From Natrinema saccharevitans (GTDB taxonomy: Archaea > Halobacteriota > Halobacteria > Halobacteriales > Natrialbaceae): a DNA stretch of 64,000 nt. Of this stretch, positions 38,251-48,455 are shown piece by piece. Position numbers and translations under genes: made by a program. Below the pieces are notes generated by a model, which was not told the DNA's origin, made no database searches, and saw only the letters and a program-made list of their open reading frames with translations. How positions within the stretch are numbered: the first letter of the stretch is position 1; every line of letters starts with the position of its first letter. The stretch spans positions 1,302,001 to 1,366,000 of the forward strand of contig NZ_LWLN01000001.1 of assembly GCF_001953745.1 (NCBI RefSeq), given 5' to 3'.

Positions 38251-38391
38251 ATGGCGTACCAGTTGCAGTGTGACAGCTGTGACCTCGAGCGGGAACACGC
38301 AGATTGGGCGGACGCCAACAGAGCGGCCAGGGATCACGAGGCGAACTACGGCGACCACTGGGTGCGGATCGTCGACCTGCGCGAGGCCTGA
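38251..38391 (+). CDS. Small CxxC/H-H putative zinc-finger protein, 46 aa
   Basis: MAYQLQCDSCDLEREHADWA, then RAARDHEANYGDHWVRIVDL. C-x2-C, ER, a DH and a final H repeat the layout of the 31581-31769 protein. Likely zinc binding; function unknown. The TATA spacing supports the start. Confidence 0.7.
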   Translation: MAYQLQCDSCDLEREHADWADANRAARDHEANYGDHWVRIVDLREA

Positions 38392-38400
38392 GCAGCGCGT

Positions 38401-38811
38401 TCACTCGGGGTCGTCGGCCTCGTCGAGCGCCGCCGTCAGGATCGCGGTGTGGACCGTGCGGCTGTCCGTTTCCTGAATCGTAGCCGCCGCCTGGAACCGC
38501 TCGCGGGCGCGGGCTACCGTCTCCGGGTCCGCGGCGAGTTGCGCGAGTTCGAACGCCTCGGGGTCGACGGCTCGAGCGGCCTCGAAGTCCGCCGCGTCGT
38601 AGAGGTCGGCGAAGTCCGCGACGAGGTCGGCGACCAGCTGGGCGGTCGCGTCCGCGCCCGGATCGCCGACCGGCACCGAGGACACGGTCGGCTCGAAGTA
38701 GTCAGCGTAGTCGACGACGCCGGCCTCCTCGTAGAGAACCGCCTCGAGCGCGTCGAAGACCGACGGCGAGGCGTAGACGCCGAACAGTTTGTATCGATCG
38801 TCGCTGGTCAT
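38401..38811 (-). CDS. Uncharacterised haloarchaeal protein, 136 aa
   Basis: Starts MTSDDRYKLFGVYASPSVFD. Acidic, helical, Ala/Asp-rich in its second half, no signal or membrane segment. Not recognised. Overlapping longer in-frame sequence upstream lies in a promoter-like gap and is not used. Confidence 0.65.
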   Translation of the reverse strand: MTSDDRYKLFGVYASPSVFDALEAVLYEEAGVVDYADYFEPTVSSVPVGDPGADATAQLVADLVADFADLYDAADFEAARAVDPEAFELAQLAADPETVARARERFQAAATIQETDSRTVHTAILTAALDEADDPE

Positions 38812-38962
38812 CGCGTGCGTCGACTCGATCCGACGCGCTCGAGCCGGATAAATCCGGCCGCCGGTCGGCCGCGAACCTGTCACTGAGCGCGACTTGAACG
38901 ATCGGCCGTGACGGACGCCGACGGTATAAAACGTTTTAGCGCCGAATCCCGAACCGCGAGAC

Positions 38963-40432
38963 GTGGCTTCTCGCGTTCCGAATCCGTTCCGGTGGCTCCT
39001 GCTCTCGATCGGGTTCCTGCTCGCGCGGGTCGGCGTCGTCGACCGGGAGCGCGTCGTGCGGACGACGGACCTCGCGTGGCCGCGGATCGTCACCGGGATC
39101 GCCCGGATGTCGAAGTCGGCGGCGGACGTGGCGATGGTCGGCATCGCGCTGGGGCCGGCGGCGATCGCCGGCGTCGGCTTCGCGACGCCGTTCTGGGCGC
39201 TCGCGTTCGCGATCGGCGGTGGGGTCGCCGGCGCGACGATCGGACTGGTCTCCCAGCGGTTCAGCGCGGGCGCGTCCGAGCAACTCTCGCTGGCGGTGAC
39301 GACCAGCGCGCTCGTCGTCGTCGCGCTCACCGTGCCGCTGGCGGCCCTGTTCTGGCTCGTTCCCGAGGAGCTTATCGGACTCGTCGGTGACGACGCCGCG
39401 GCGGTCGCTTACGGTGCCGACTACCTCCGCGTCGTCGCTCTCGGGGTTCCCGTCGCCGCCCTGAACCTGATCGGCAGCCGTACCCTCGTCGGTGCCGACG
39501 ACGCGTGGACGCCGATGGCGCTGCGAGCCGGCGGTGCCGCCGTCAACGTCGCGGTCAACGCCGTCCTGCTGTTCGTCCTCGAGTTGGGCGTCGTCGGGGC
39601 GGCGATCGGCACGGTACTCGCGAACGTCCTCGTGCTGGCGGCGTTCGTCGGGGGGTTCGCGTTCGGCCGGCTCCCGCTGATCGGCGAGTTCCCGGTCGAA
39701 ATCGACCGCTCGCGGCCGTACACGACTCTCGAGGACGTCCGGAACGTGATCGAGATCGGGACGCCGCTCGTCTTTACCAACGTCGCCCGCCGGGGCGCGC
39801 AGTTTCCCATGCTCGCGATCGTCGCCCTGTTCGGCCCGAACGTCGTGGCCGCCTACGTCGTCGCGCGCCGGGTGCGGGATCTGATGGACACGCCCGGCTG
39901 GGGGTTCTCGCTGGCCTCGAGCAGCCTGGTCGGGCAGGAACTGGGCACCGGCGACGAGGGCGACGCCGACACCTACGGCTGGGAGGTGCTGTGGTTCGGG
40001 ACCGCCGTCTACCTCTGTAGCGCGGCGCTGGTCCTCGTCTTCGCCGAGCGGGTCGGACGGCTCTTCGTCGACGACCCCGCGATCGTGCCGCTCGTGACGA
40101 CGTTCATCGTCGTCGCCTGCGTGAGCGTCGTCTTCCGCGGCATCAGCGGCGGCGCGACCGGCCCGCTGCGCGCCAGCGGCGACACCCGCTGGCCGTTCTA
40201 CGGGCAGGTCCTCGGGCTGTACGCGTTCGCGCTCCCCGTCGCCGCCCTCGGTGCCGTCGCCGTCCCGCTGCCGGGCCTCGAGGTCGTGACACCGCTCGGT
40301 ATCGGGGCGCTGTACGCCGCACTGATCCTCGAGACGCTCGTCCCGGCTGCCGTCACCTACTACCGGTTCGCCGCCGGCCACTGGAAGGCCATCAGTCGCG
40401 GCTACCGACCCGAGTCTTCGCCCGGCGATTGA
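38963..40432 (+). CDS. MATE family efflux transporter
   Basis: 489-residue polytopic transporter with 12 hydrophobic helices in two six-helix halves. The GPAAIAGVGFATPFWALAFAI and YGADYLRVVALGVPVAALN segments fit MATE/NorM proteins, which export drugs or metabolites by Na+ or H+ antiport. GTG start at 38963; no clear Shine-Dalgarno. Cargo unknown. Confidence 0.9.
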   Translation: MASRVPNPFRWLLLSIGFLLARVGVVDRERVVRTTDLAWPRIVTGIARMSKSAADVAMVGIALGPAAIAGVGFATPFWALAFAIGGGVAGATIGLVSQRFSAGASEQLSLAVTTSALVVVALTVPLAALFWLVPEELIGLVGDDAAAVAYGADYLRVVALGVPVAALNLIGSRTLVGADDAWTPMALRAGGAAVNVAVNAVLLFVLELGVVGAAIGTVLANVLVLAAFVGGFAFGRLPLIGEFPVEIDRSRPYTTLEDVRNVIEIGTPLVFTNVARRGAQFPMLAIVALFGPNVVAAYVVARRVRDLMDTPGWGFSLASSSLVGQELGTGDEGDADTYGWEVLWFGTAVYLCSAALVLVFAERVGRLFVDDPAIVPLVTTFIVVACVSVVFRGISGGATGPLRASGDTRWPFYGQVLGLYAFALPVAALGAVAVPLPGLEVVTPLGIGALYAALILETLVPAAVTYYRFAAGHWKAISRGYRPESSPGD

Positions 40433-40874
40433 CCGCGCGGCCCGCCGTCCCGACCCGCGAGTGCGGCACCGATCGCTCGAGTATCTCTCTACCGTTCCCA
40501 CCACAAAAGTGCTAGCGGAGTATTATAGTGCCTATGCTTATATTTTTGTCGGCCTGGACGATCGATCGGTGATCGGAATCGTACGGAAGGCCCGACAGTA
40601 GCCCGCGTAAATCCGCCGAAAGACTCGAGATGATACCGTTCGACTCCGACGATTCGAATTCAGTATCTCGCCCGCGAATATTTTTGATTCAGCACTCAAA
40701 GACCCACTATATCGATGAATTCGACAGTCAGGCTTTCCGTGTGGCATTTGAATCTCGATATATCTATTATTGTATGTATGGCAGATGTTATCGAGTTCCC
40801 GAGTGGTTGACCGGCCCGCCGACTGTCGTCGGTTCCGGACAGCGAACGCCCGTGGGGATACTGGTCGTCGAACG
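40433..40874. other. AT-rich intergenic region
   Basis: 442 bp without a supported gene. Several AT-rich runs (near 40520-40550, 40680-40780). A short open frame of 82 codons here has no recognisable features and poor codon use, so it is left out. Confidence 0.5.
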
Positions 40875-42830
40875 CTAGATCTCCTCGACGTAGGTGTACG
40901 ACTCCGACAGCGCCTCGGCGTCCTCCCGGAGCAGGGCGACGACGAGGCAGTCGACGTACTCCTCGAAGTAGGCCACGAGGTCGGCGATCCGGTTCGAGTC
41001 GATCGCCTCGAGCGAGTCCAGCAGCATGAACGGAACGACCTCGTAGACGTCGTGGACCAGATAGCCGGCCAGCGCGAAGACCAGCCCGGTGACCTCGCGT
41101 TCGCTCTCCGAGAGGTGGTCGACGGTGTCCTCGTAGGTCCGGCCGTCCTCGGTCGTCCGGACGATGTGGAGGTCGAAGGCCGTCCGCGAGACCTTCCGTC
41201 GACCCTCCCGGACCGTCCGCTCGCGGCGCTCGATCCAGATGCGGTCGATGTTGCGGTACTCGAGGATCGAGAGGATCGAGTCCATGTGATCGTTGAAGGC
41301 GTCGACGGCGTTCTCCTCGATCCGGTCGACCCGGGTTCGGAGGTCCGTCAGTTCGTCCTCGACCGTCTCGCGACGCCCCTTGAGGTCGCTTCGCTCCTCG
41401 ATCTTCCCTTCGATCTCCGCGATCCGCGCGTCGACCTCGTCGCGTTCGGCCTCGAGGTCCTCGAGTTCGAGTTCGAGCCGGTTCAGTTCGCGGTGGGTGT
41501 CGATGACCTCGCCGTACTCGGCGTTCTCGTAGGTTTCGGTGTCCGACTCGAGTTCCTCGACGCGCGCCCGCTGGTCCGCGAGGTCGCCCTCGAGGGCCTC
41601 GATTCGGTCCGCGCGGCGCTCGAGTTCGTCCTCGACGGCCTCGAGTCGCGTTTCGATCTCGCCGCGCTTTCGGCGTTGCTCGCGCAGTTCCTTTCGCCGG
41701 TCGGAGAGTTCGTCGATCCGCTCCTGCAGGTCGCTGCGCTCGTCGAGTTTCCGCTGGCGGAGCGAGCGCAGTCGGTCGAGCGTCGCCTCGATCCGGTCGC
41801 GGTCGACCCGGGAGCCACACGTCCAACAGACGACGTCGTCCGAGTCCGCCAGCAACTGGTCGGTGACGTCGCCGTCGTCGTCTCCGACTGCTTCGTCGTC
41901 GACCTCGAGATCGACGTCGAAGCCGTCCTCCGCGAGCCGTTCCTCGTTGAACCGGATCACGCTCTGGAGTTCGCTGACGGTCGTGTCGAGCGACCGCTTT
42001 CGGTCCCGAAGCTCCTGGACGCGACCCTCGAGGCGATCCGGCGACTCGGGATCGTCGTCGAGCGCCTCGAGTTCGGCCGCGAGGTCGTCGCGTTCGGCCT
42101 TAAGTTCGGCGCGGCTCTCGCGTTCGGTCTCGAGGTCGTACTCGATCGACTCGAGTTCGGTCCGGGCCTCCTGCAGGTCCGCGAAGGCCGACTCGATCGC
42201 GTCCTTTCGTTCGCGGCTCGCCTCGACGTCGAGGTCGAAGGCCTCGAGGTCGGCCTCGAGGTCGGCAATCTGCTCTTCGGTCGCCTCGATCTCGTCCGCG
42301 AGCGCGACGCGGTCGGCCTCGAGATCTGGCAGTTCGCTGTCGAGTTGGGCGAGTTCCTCGAGCCGTCCGTCGAGGTCGCGCTTTTCGGCCTCGAGTCGGC
42401 TGATCTCCGCCTCGATCTCGTCGGTATCGATCGGCCGCATGATGAGCTCGCGGAGATCGTCACCGCTTCTGACCGCGCGCCGGGCCTCGTTGGACTCGAG
42501 CAGGAAGGCGAACAGGTCCGCGAGTTCCGGCTCGTCGAGATAGGGGTCCCCGTCGAAGACGACCTCGCCGTTGCGCCGCGTCAGCGAGCGCGTGTATCGC
42601 TCGTCGTCGAAGGACAGCTCGACGCGACCGGCGTCCGCGTCGCCTTTCAGCGACGAGCGCCGACTGCCGAGCGCCGCCATGATCGTCTGCAGGAACGACG
42701 TGCGGTTCGTCGCGTTTCGCCCGGTCAGAACGTTCACACCGGGCGCCAGTGTGACCTCGGTGCTATCGATACCGCCGATGTTCTCCGCCGCGACGGTGAT
42801 CGACGAGGTGACTGACTGTTGAGATGACAC
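40875..42830 (-). CDS. Archaea-specific SMC-related ATPase
   Basis: 651-residue Rad50/SMC-like protein. N-terminal Walker A region LTGRNATNRTSFLQ (35-48) has Arg43 where Lys is usual. A long coiled coil follows, with a zinc-hook CWTCG (C335, C338) in its middle. The signature-like DHLSESEREVTGLVFALAGY and Walker B PFMLLDSLEAID are at the C-terminal end. Its start lies about 60 bp from the rdfA stop, in the same orientation. In Haloferax this pair belongs to the rod-shape determination locus (RdfA); the molecular activity is not known to me. Confidence 0.88.
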   Translation of the reverse strand: MSSQQSVTSSITVAAENIGGIDSTEVTLAPGVNVLTGRNATNRTSFLQTIMAALGSRRSSLKGDADAGRVELSFDDERYTRSLTRRNGEVVFDGDPYLDEPELADLFAFLLESNEARRAVRSGDDLRELIMRPIDTDEIEAEISRLEAEKRDLDGRLEELAQLDSELPDLEADRVALADEIEATEEQIADLEADLEAFDLDVEASRERKDAIESAFADLQEARTELESIEYDLETERESRAELKAERDDLAAELEALDDDPESPDRLEGRVQELRDRKRSLDTTVSELQSVIRFNEERLAEDGFDVDLEVDDEAVGDDDGDVTDQLLADSDDVVCWTCGSRVDRDRIEATLDRLRSLRQRKLDERSDLQERIDELSDRRKELREQRRKRGEIETRLEAVEDELERRADRIEALEGDLADQRARVEELESDTETYENAEYGEVIDTHRELNRLELELEDLEAERDEVDARIAEIEGKIEERSDLKGRRETVEDELTDLRTRVDRIEENAVDAFNDHMDSILSILEYRNIDRIWIERRERTVREGRRKVSRTAFDLHIVRTTEDGRTYEDTVDHLSESEREVTGLVFALAGYLVHDVYEVVPFMLLDSLEAIDSNRIADLVAYFEEYVDCLVVALLREDAEALSESYTYVEEI

Positions 42831-42891
42831 GAGCCTACTTTCTCGCCGCTGAAATAAATGCTATGTGGTTACGGCCGGTCTCGCATCGGGA

Positions 42892-43518
42892 TCACGCGGC
42901 GTCGGGCGCGTCGCAGTCACAGCCGCCTCGATCGAGCAACTCGGCGATCCCGTAGTCGGCACCGCAGTTCCCACAGATCGCCCGGACGTCGACGAACACC
43001 TCGTACTCCCGGTCGGTAATCTCGTCGGCGTTCCCCAGTTCCTCGAGCGTCGACTCCGTGATGACCTGGGTGCGCCCGGCGAGCCGTTGGACGGTCTCTT
43101 TCTTCCGCTCGATGCGGTCCTCGGTGTCCTCTTCGGGGAGGGAGGCGTCGCGAACGTCCGTGAGATAGGAGTAGATCGTCTGATGGGTGACGAAGTTCGA
43201 CTCGACTGCGTCGACGTCGACGCCCGCACGCTCGAGTTCGCGCCGTCGCCGAACCGCGTCGGATCGCGGCGCGTCGTCGTCGGTCAGCGTTCGATAGAGC
43301 GACTCGATGTCCGTATCGAGGGCCGAGCCCCCTGCCTCCCGCACGGCGGCACGGAGGACGGCCTCGTTGAATTCGGTCGCGAGGTCCCGGAGGCTCGTTC
43401 GGTCCGTTCCGTCGCCGATCCACTCCGCCTCCAGGCGCTCCCCCCACTCCTCGAGGTCGTACTGGTCCATCACTCGTTCGACTTTCGTTCGCCGCCCACC
43501 ACGCGAGCCGTCTGTCAT
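42892..43518 (-). CDS. rdfA: Rod-determining factor RdfA
   Basis: 208 residues. Opens with R/K-rich TDGSRGGRRTKVERVMDQYD, followed by a helical domain (LRDLATEFNEAVLRAA, ESLYRTLTDDDAPR, FVTHQTIYSYLT) and a C-terminal Cys cluster (CGNCG and CDC) that may bind zinc. This matches the RdfA family by its N-terminal pattern and by its SMC-like neighbour. The known phenotype of rdfA loss in Haloferax volcanii is loss of rods; here function is inferred. ATG at 43518 chosen; 43530 also possible. Confidence 0.82.
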   Translation of the reverse strand: MTDGSRGGRRTKVERVMDQYDLEEWGERLEAEWIGDGTDRTSLRDLATEFNEAVLRAAVREAGGSALDTDIESLYRTLTDDDAPRSDAVRRRRELERAGVDVDAVESNFVTHQTIYSYLTDVRDASLPEEDTEDRIERKKETVQRLAGRTQVITESTLEELGNADEITDREYEVFVDVRAICGNCGADYGIAELLDRGGCDCDAPDAA

Positions 43519-44184
43519 ACCGGATGGCACCGCGGCCTATCGTACAAATGTTGTGGTCGTCTCCGGTTCGGTCGGGCCGGCGGTTACCGGGCGAACTGCC
43601 GTTGCTGACCGGCGAGTCACCGCCGAAATCATAATCATTGTTGTATTATAATTGACGGACGAATGCCATACTGGGTCGAGACTGATCTCGTCGGAATTGG
43701 GGCTCGACGGGGTAAAATCCTGTCTTGCAGTAGTGAACCGAATCGGTCCCGATCGGAATGCGGGATAACAGTAAAATAGTTTATTGTTTAGTAATCGGTT
43801 TTGGTAGGGGATCGACACCCGGTCCGACGGGCGATCGGTCCGAACCGACCGCGGCGCTCACGATTACACGGCTATGCCTGTAAGCTCCGACGGTCAGCCG
43901 CCCGGTATCGTTCACCACCACTGAACGATCGACGATCGAGTCGAGCCCTTCGGAAGCGGCGCGTGACCGATGCTCGTTACCAATGGTCAGTATCGCCCGA
44001 ATCGGGGTCGTCCGCGGGTCGAGGAGGTCATCTCCGGCCCGCGATCGTCCGGTTCCCGTATCCGGGTGGACAGCGGCCGCGCGATTCCGGACCAGTCCGA
44101 CGGGGAGAACTATCGTTCCCCCTCGGCAGCGGGCAGCGACAGCCGTACACTTTTATCGGTCCGCCGGAGAGACGTGATCACAAG
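43519..44184. other. Intergenic region with two AT-rich patches
   Basis: 666 bp between rdfA and maeB. AT-rich patches at about 43625-43665 and 43760-43800. The maeB promoter (44148-44157) is at the downstream end. No other gene is supported. Confidence 0.5.
44148..44157 (+). promoter_or_regulatory. TATA box for maeB
   Basis: CACTTTTATC, with the start ATG 28 bp beyond its 3' end; this puts the transcription start only a few bases before the ATG. Confidence 0.55.
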
Positions 44185-46440
44185 ATGGACGAAGACGCAC
44201 TCGAGTATCACGGGACCGATCCACCGGGCAAGATCGAGATTTCGACGACGAAACCGACGAACACCCAACGAGACCTCTCGCTGGCGTACTCGCCGGGGGT
44301 CGCGGCGCCCTGCCGGGAGATCGACGCGGACGCGGGCGAGGCCTACCGATACACGACGAAGGGCAACCTCGTCGGCGTCGTCTCGAACGGTTCGGCGGTC
44401 CTCGGACTGGGGGACATCGGCGCACAGGCCTCCAAGCCGGTCATGGAAGGCAAAGGCGTGCTGTTCAAGCGCTTCGCCGACATCGACGTCTTCGACATCG
44501 AACTCGATCTGGACGACACGGGCGCGTTCGTCGAGGCGGTCGCGGCCATGGAGCCGACCTTCGGCGGAATCAACTTAGAGGACATCGCCGCGCCGGCATG
44601 TTTCGAGATCGAAGAGCGCCTCCGCGAGCGGCTCTCGATCCCGGTCTTCCACGACGACCAGCACGGCACCGCGATCATCACCGGGGCCGCGCTGCTCAAC
44701 GCCGTCGAGATTTCGGGGAAGGACCTCGCCGACCTCGAGGTCGCCTTCGCCGGCGCGGGCGCGGCCGCGGTCGCGACCGCGAAGTTCTACGTCTCGCTGG
44801 GCGTCCGCCGGGAGAACATCACGATGGTCGACATCGACGGGATCCTGACGACCGAGCGGGCCGAGGCCGGCGACTTAAACGAGTACAATCGCCAGTTCGC
44901 CAGCGACGTACCGGAGGGCGGCGTCGCCGAGGCGATGGACGGAGCGGACGCCTTCGTCGGGCTCTCGACCGGCGACATCGTCTCCCAGGAGATGGTTCGC
45001 TCGATGGCCGACGATCCGATCATCTTCGCGATGGCGAACCCCGACCCCGAAATCGACTACGAGTCCGCCAAGACGGCTCGCGACGACACCGTCATCATGG
45101 CCACCGGCCGGTCGGACTACCCGAATCAGGTCAACAACGTCCTCGGGTTCCCGTTCCTGTTCCGCGGGGCCCTCGACGTGCGCGCGACCGAGATCAACGA
45201 GGCGATGAAGGTCGCGGCGGCCCACGCCCTGGCCGAACTGGCCAAACAGGACGTTCCCGACTCGGTGGTCAAGGCCTACGGCGATCAACCCCTGCAGTTC
45301 GGGCCGGATTACATCATTCCGAAACCGCTCGATACGCGAGTCCTGTTCGAGGTCGCACCCGCAGTCGCGCGGGCGGCCATCGAATCGGGCGCGGCCCGGG
45401 TCGAGCGCGACGTCGACGAGTACGTCGAACGACTCGAGGCGCGGCTGGGCAAGTCCCGCGAGATGATGCGGGTCGTCCTCAACAAGGCCACGTCCGATCC
45501 CAGGCGGATCGCGCTGGCGGAAGGGACCGACGAGACCATCGTCCGCGCGGCGGCCCAGATGGTCGACCGGGGCGTCGCGGAGCCGGTCCTGATCGGCGAC
45601 GAGGACGAGATCCGTCGGACGGTCGCGGACCTCGCCCTCGAGTTCGACCCCGACGTGGTCGATCCCGAGAGCGGCGACTACGGCAACTACGTCGACCACC
45701 TCTACGAGCGCCGCCGACGCAACGGCGTGACCCGCCGCGAGGCCGAGACGATGATCCACGACGACACGAACTACTTCGGCAGCGTGATGGTCGACCGCGG
45801 CGACGCCGACGCGATGCTCACCGGGCTGACCAACCACTATCCCTCGGCGCTGCGGCCGCCGCTACAGGTGATCGGCACGGCCGACGACGCCGACTACGCG
45901 GCCGGCGTCTACATGCTGACGTTCAAGAACCGCGTGGTCTTCGTCGCCGACGCGACGGTCAATCAGTCCCCCGACGCCGACGTCCTCGAGGAAGTCACCC
46001 GCCACACCGCCGAGCTGGCCCGCCGGTTCGACGTCGACCCCCGGGCCGCCCTGCTCTCGTATTCTGACTTCGGGAGCGTCGACAACGACGGGACGCGAAA
46101 GCCCCGAGAAGCCGCACAGCGGCTTCGCGACGACCCGGACGTCGACTTCCCCGTCGACGGCGAGATGCAGGCCGACACCGCCGTCGTCGAGGAGATGCTG
46201 ACCGGTACCTACGAGTTTAGCGACCTCGAGAAACCGGCGAACGTGCTGGTCTTCCCGAATCTCGAGGCGGGCAACATCGGCTACAAACTGCTCCAGCGGC
46301 TGGGCGGGGCCGAGGCGATCGGCCCGATGCTGGTCGGGATGGACGAACCGGTCCACGTCCTCCAGCGGGGCGACGAGGTCACGGACATCGTGAACCTCGC
46401 GGCCGTCGCGACGGTCGACGCGCAGGGCAACGAGTCCTGA
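44185..46440 (+). CDS. maeB: NADP-dependent malic enzyme with phosphate acetyltransferase domain
   Basis: 751 residues. The N-terminal malic domain (about 1-160) has [11 protein letters not shown] with Tyr35 and [15 protein letters not shown] with Lys90. The NAD(P)-binding part (160-400) holds [15 protein letters not shown]. From about 425 a Pta domain follows ([39 protein letters not shown]). It decarboxylates malate to pyruvate; the Pta part is regulatory in known members. The ATG at 44185 was chosen because longer in-frame sequence is non-coding. Confidence 0.95.
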   Translation: MDEDALEYHGTDPPGKIEISTTKPTNTQRDLSLAYSPGVAAPCREIDADAGEAYRYTTKGNLVGVVSNGSAVLGLGDIGAQASKPVMEGKGVLFKRFADIDVFDIELDLDDTGAFVEAVAAMEPTFGGINLEDIAAPACFEIEERLRERLSIPVFHDDQHGTAIITGAALLNAVEISGKDLADLEVAFAGAGAAAVATAKFYVSLGVRRENITMVDIDGILTTERAEAGDLNEYNRQFASDVPEGGVAEAMDGADAFVGLSTGDIVSQEMVRSMADDPIIFAMANPDPEIDYESAKTARDDTVIMATGRSDYPNQVNNVLGFPFLFRGALDVRATEINEAMKVAAAHALAELAKQDVPDSVVKAYGDQPLQFGPDYIIPKPLDTRVLFEVAPAVARAAIESGAARVERDVDEYVERLEARLGKSREMMRVVLNKATSDPRRIALAEGTDETIVRAAAQMVDRGVAEPVLIGDEDEIRRTVADLALEFDPDVVDPESGDYGNYVDHLYERRRRNGVTRREAETMIHDDTNYFGSVMVDRGDADAMLTGLTNHYPSALRPPLQVIGTADDADYAAGVYMLTFKNRVVFVADATVNQSPDADVLEEVTRHTAELARRFDVDPRAALLSYSDFGSVDNDGTRKPREAAQRLRDDPDVDFPVDGEMQADTAVVEEMLTGTYEFSDLEKPANVLVFPNLEAGNIGYKLLQRLGGAEAIGPMLVGMDEPVHVLQRGDEVTDIVNLAAVATVDAQGNES

Positions 46441-47005
46441 TCGTCCCGGCCGACACGCATCGGTTCCGGAGTTCGATCGACGGGCGCTCGAGACAGCGTG
46501 AGCGTTCCGCCATGCCATGACAGACACGAGTACGTAACGAATCCCCCGTTCGGCTTCTGGAGCGGCCGCCTACACGCAATCACATAACAAATATTATATA
46601 GCTGTGTATACTATAGGTATTGTTTCTGGGAGACGAAACGAGTTCCAGGCGCTCGGGCAGTGTAGAGCAGGTGTGCTTCGAGACGAAAACCGGTATTAGC
46701 CCTGTACTCCGCTTTAGTACCTCGAACACTTCGTACCCGCCCACCGACGTCCCACTCAGTTCCGAGTCTCCCACTACCGAAAAGCCCACTGTAGAGCCAC
46801 TACAGACGCAATCTCGGCGGTCCTCCGATATCGGCGCGTAATCTCACCACTCGAGCGTCTGCTCTCCAATCCTGCCCAGAATAATATATTTTAACTGATT
46901 ATTTGGTAATCTCCTCGGATACGATATAGTTTCGAGAGCCGGGAACATCGGCCGTCGAGGCCGTCGGCCGGAGAACGACCTAGGTAGGCCAAGAAATACG
47001 GGCGG

Positions 47006-47055
47006 CGCTGTATCCCCCCTGCTCGCTTCACTCGCTGAGGAAGGGGGCTTAGCGC
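47006..47055. other. Extended imperfect hairpin, possible IS200/IS605-type end remnant
   Basis: GCGCT (47006-47010) pairs with AGCGC (47051-47055), and an inner C-run (47014-47019) pairs with a G-run (47043-47047). Such hairpins flank the right ends of IS200/IS605 and TnpB-type elements. No transposase gene is beside it; the link is inference. Confidence 0.35.
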
Positions 47056-47360
47056 CTCAATTCAGCTAAACGCTGCAACGGCCGATTCGCTCGGTTGTTG
47101 TTACCTCCCTCTACTCCGAAGTCGACGGCGCTCGAGTCGACCAGTCGCTCCGCCAGACGAGCGATACCCGTCGGTGATCGAGGCGATACAGTTTATACAC
47201 CACAAATTCGTTGCGCCGAACACACCGATTATCGGTTGTCGCCGTTCGATAGTCGCTCCCGATCGCGATCGGTGCGAACCCGGTCGTTCCATGGAAGTAG
47301 CTCGCGACAACAGAAATGAACTCTATATGGGTTTATGACAGATCGGTCACGTACCGCACA

Positions 47361-47370
47361 CACTTTTGTA
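47361..47370 (+). promoter_or_regulatory. TATA-like element for the alcohol dehydrogenase gene
   Basis: CACTTTTGTA, about 28 bp upstream of the ATG at 47394; a leaderless transcript is likely. Confidence 0.5.
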
Positions 47371-47393
47371 CTCGCTGACCGAACAGTCAGGAT

Positions 47394-48455
47394 ATGCGAG
47401 CAGCCGTACTCGAAGAACATGGGGAACCGCTCGCGGTCAAAGACGTCGACTATCCCGAGCCCGAGCCGGATCAGGTCATCGTCGAGACCGAGGCGTGTGG
47501 GGTCTGTCGCAGTGACTGGCACGCCTGGCAGGGCGACTGGAACTGGGTCGGGGCCGGCGTCCCGGAGGGCCAGATCCTCGGTCACGAGCCCGCCGGCGTC
47601 GTCTCCGAGGTCGGCTCGGAGGTCGAAACCCTCGAGGAGGGCGACCGCGTCGCGGTCCCGTTCCACCTCGGGGACGGCACCTGTCCGCACTGTCGCGAGG
47701 GGCGTGCGAACAACTGCGAAACCGTGCTTCCGCTGGGGCTGTCGGAGTACTCTCAGGGCGCGTTCGCGGAGGCGTTCGCCGTCCGGGAAGCCGACTTCAA
47801 CTGCGTCGAACTCCCCGACGACGTCGAGTACGACGAGATGGCCGGCCTGGGCTGTCGGTTCATGACGGCCTACCACGCGCTGGCCGACCGCGCCGACCTC
47901 CGGCCGGGCGACTGGGTCGCCGTCCACGGCTGTGGCGGCGTCGGCCTCTCGGCGATTCACATCGCGAACGCGCTGGGGGCCCACCCGATCGCGATCGACC
48001 TCGTCGACGACAAACTCGAGCGCGCCGAGGAACTCGGCGCCCGCGAGACGATCAACGTGACCGAGGTCGACAGCGCAGCCCGGGAAGTGCAGGCGATCAC
48101 TGACGGCGGGGCGGACGTCTCCATCGACGCGCTTGGCGTCGCCGAGACCTGCAAGAACTCGGTCAACAGCCTCGGCACGCGGGGCAGCCACGTCCAGGTC
48201 GGCCTGACGACCGGCGAGGAGGAGGGCCAGATCGAACTCCCCGTCGACGTCATGACGATGCAGGAAATCGACTTCCACGGCTCTTTCGGGATGCCGCTGG
48301 TCCGCTACGAAGAACTGTTCAAGCTGATCGCACAGGGCACCCTCGAGCCGAGCAAGATCATCGGCGAGCGACTCTCGCTCGACGACCTGCCGGAGACGCT
48401 GGCCTCGATGGACGACTACGAGACGGTCGGCATCCCGGTCGTCACGGAGTTCTAA
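47394..48455 (+). CDS. Zinc-dependent alcohol dehydrogenase
   Basis: 353-residue medium-chain dehydrogenase. Catalytic zinc ligands lie in EACGVCRSDWHAW and GHEPAGVV; the NAD(P) loop is HGCGGVGLSAIH. The structural zinc loop (TCPHCREGRANNC) shows only three of four usual Cys. Substrate cannot be read; reads as a general zinc-type alcohol dehydrogenase family member. Confidence 0.92.
   Translation: MRAAVLEEHGEPLAVKDVDYPEPEPDQVIVETEACGVCRSDWHAWQGDWNWVGAGVPEGQILGHEPAGVVSEVGSEVETLEEGDRVAVPFHLGDGTCPHCREGRANNCETVLPLGLSEYSQGAFAEAFAVREADFNCVELPDDVEYDEMAGLGCRFMTAYHALADRADLRPGDWVAVHGCGGVGLSAIHIANALGAHPIAIDLVDDKLERAEELGARETINVTEVDSAAREVQAITDGGADVSIDALGVAETCKNSVNSLGTRGSHVQVGLTTGEEEGQIELPVDVMTMQEIDFHGSFGMPLVRYEELFKLIAQGTLEPSKIIGERLSLDDLPETLASMDDYETVGIPVVTEF

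Larger units (their letters stand above)
46441..47393. other. 953-bp gene-free region
   Basis: No coding sequence is supported. It holds very AT-rich stretches (46590-46625, 46880-46915), the hairpin at 47006-47055, and the promoter of the downstream gene at 47361-47370. It may be a graveyard of lost mobile DNA. Confidence 0.5.

Noticed and set aside
40630-40878. 82-codon frame in the AT-rich gap before the SMC-like gene
   Set aside because: No motif, unusual composition and no promoter spacing; probably chance in AT-rich DNA.
46580-46789. 69-codon minus-strand frame after maeB
   Set aside because: No recognisable features and no promoter; left as part of the gene-free region.
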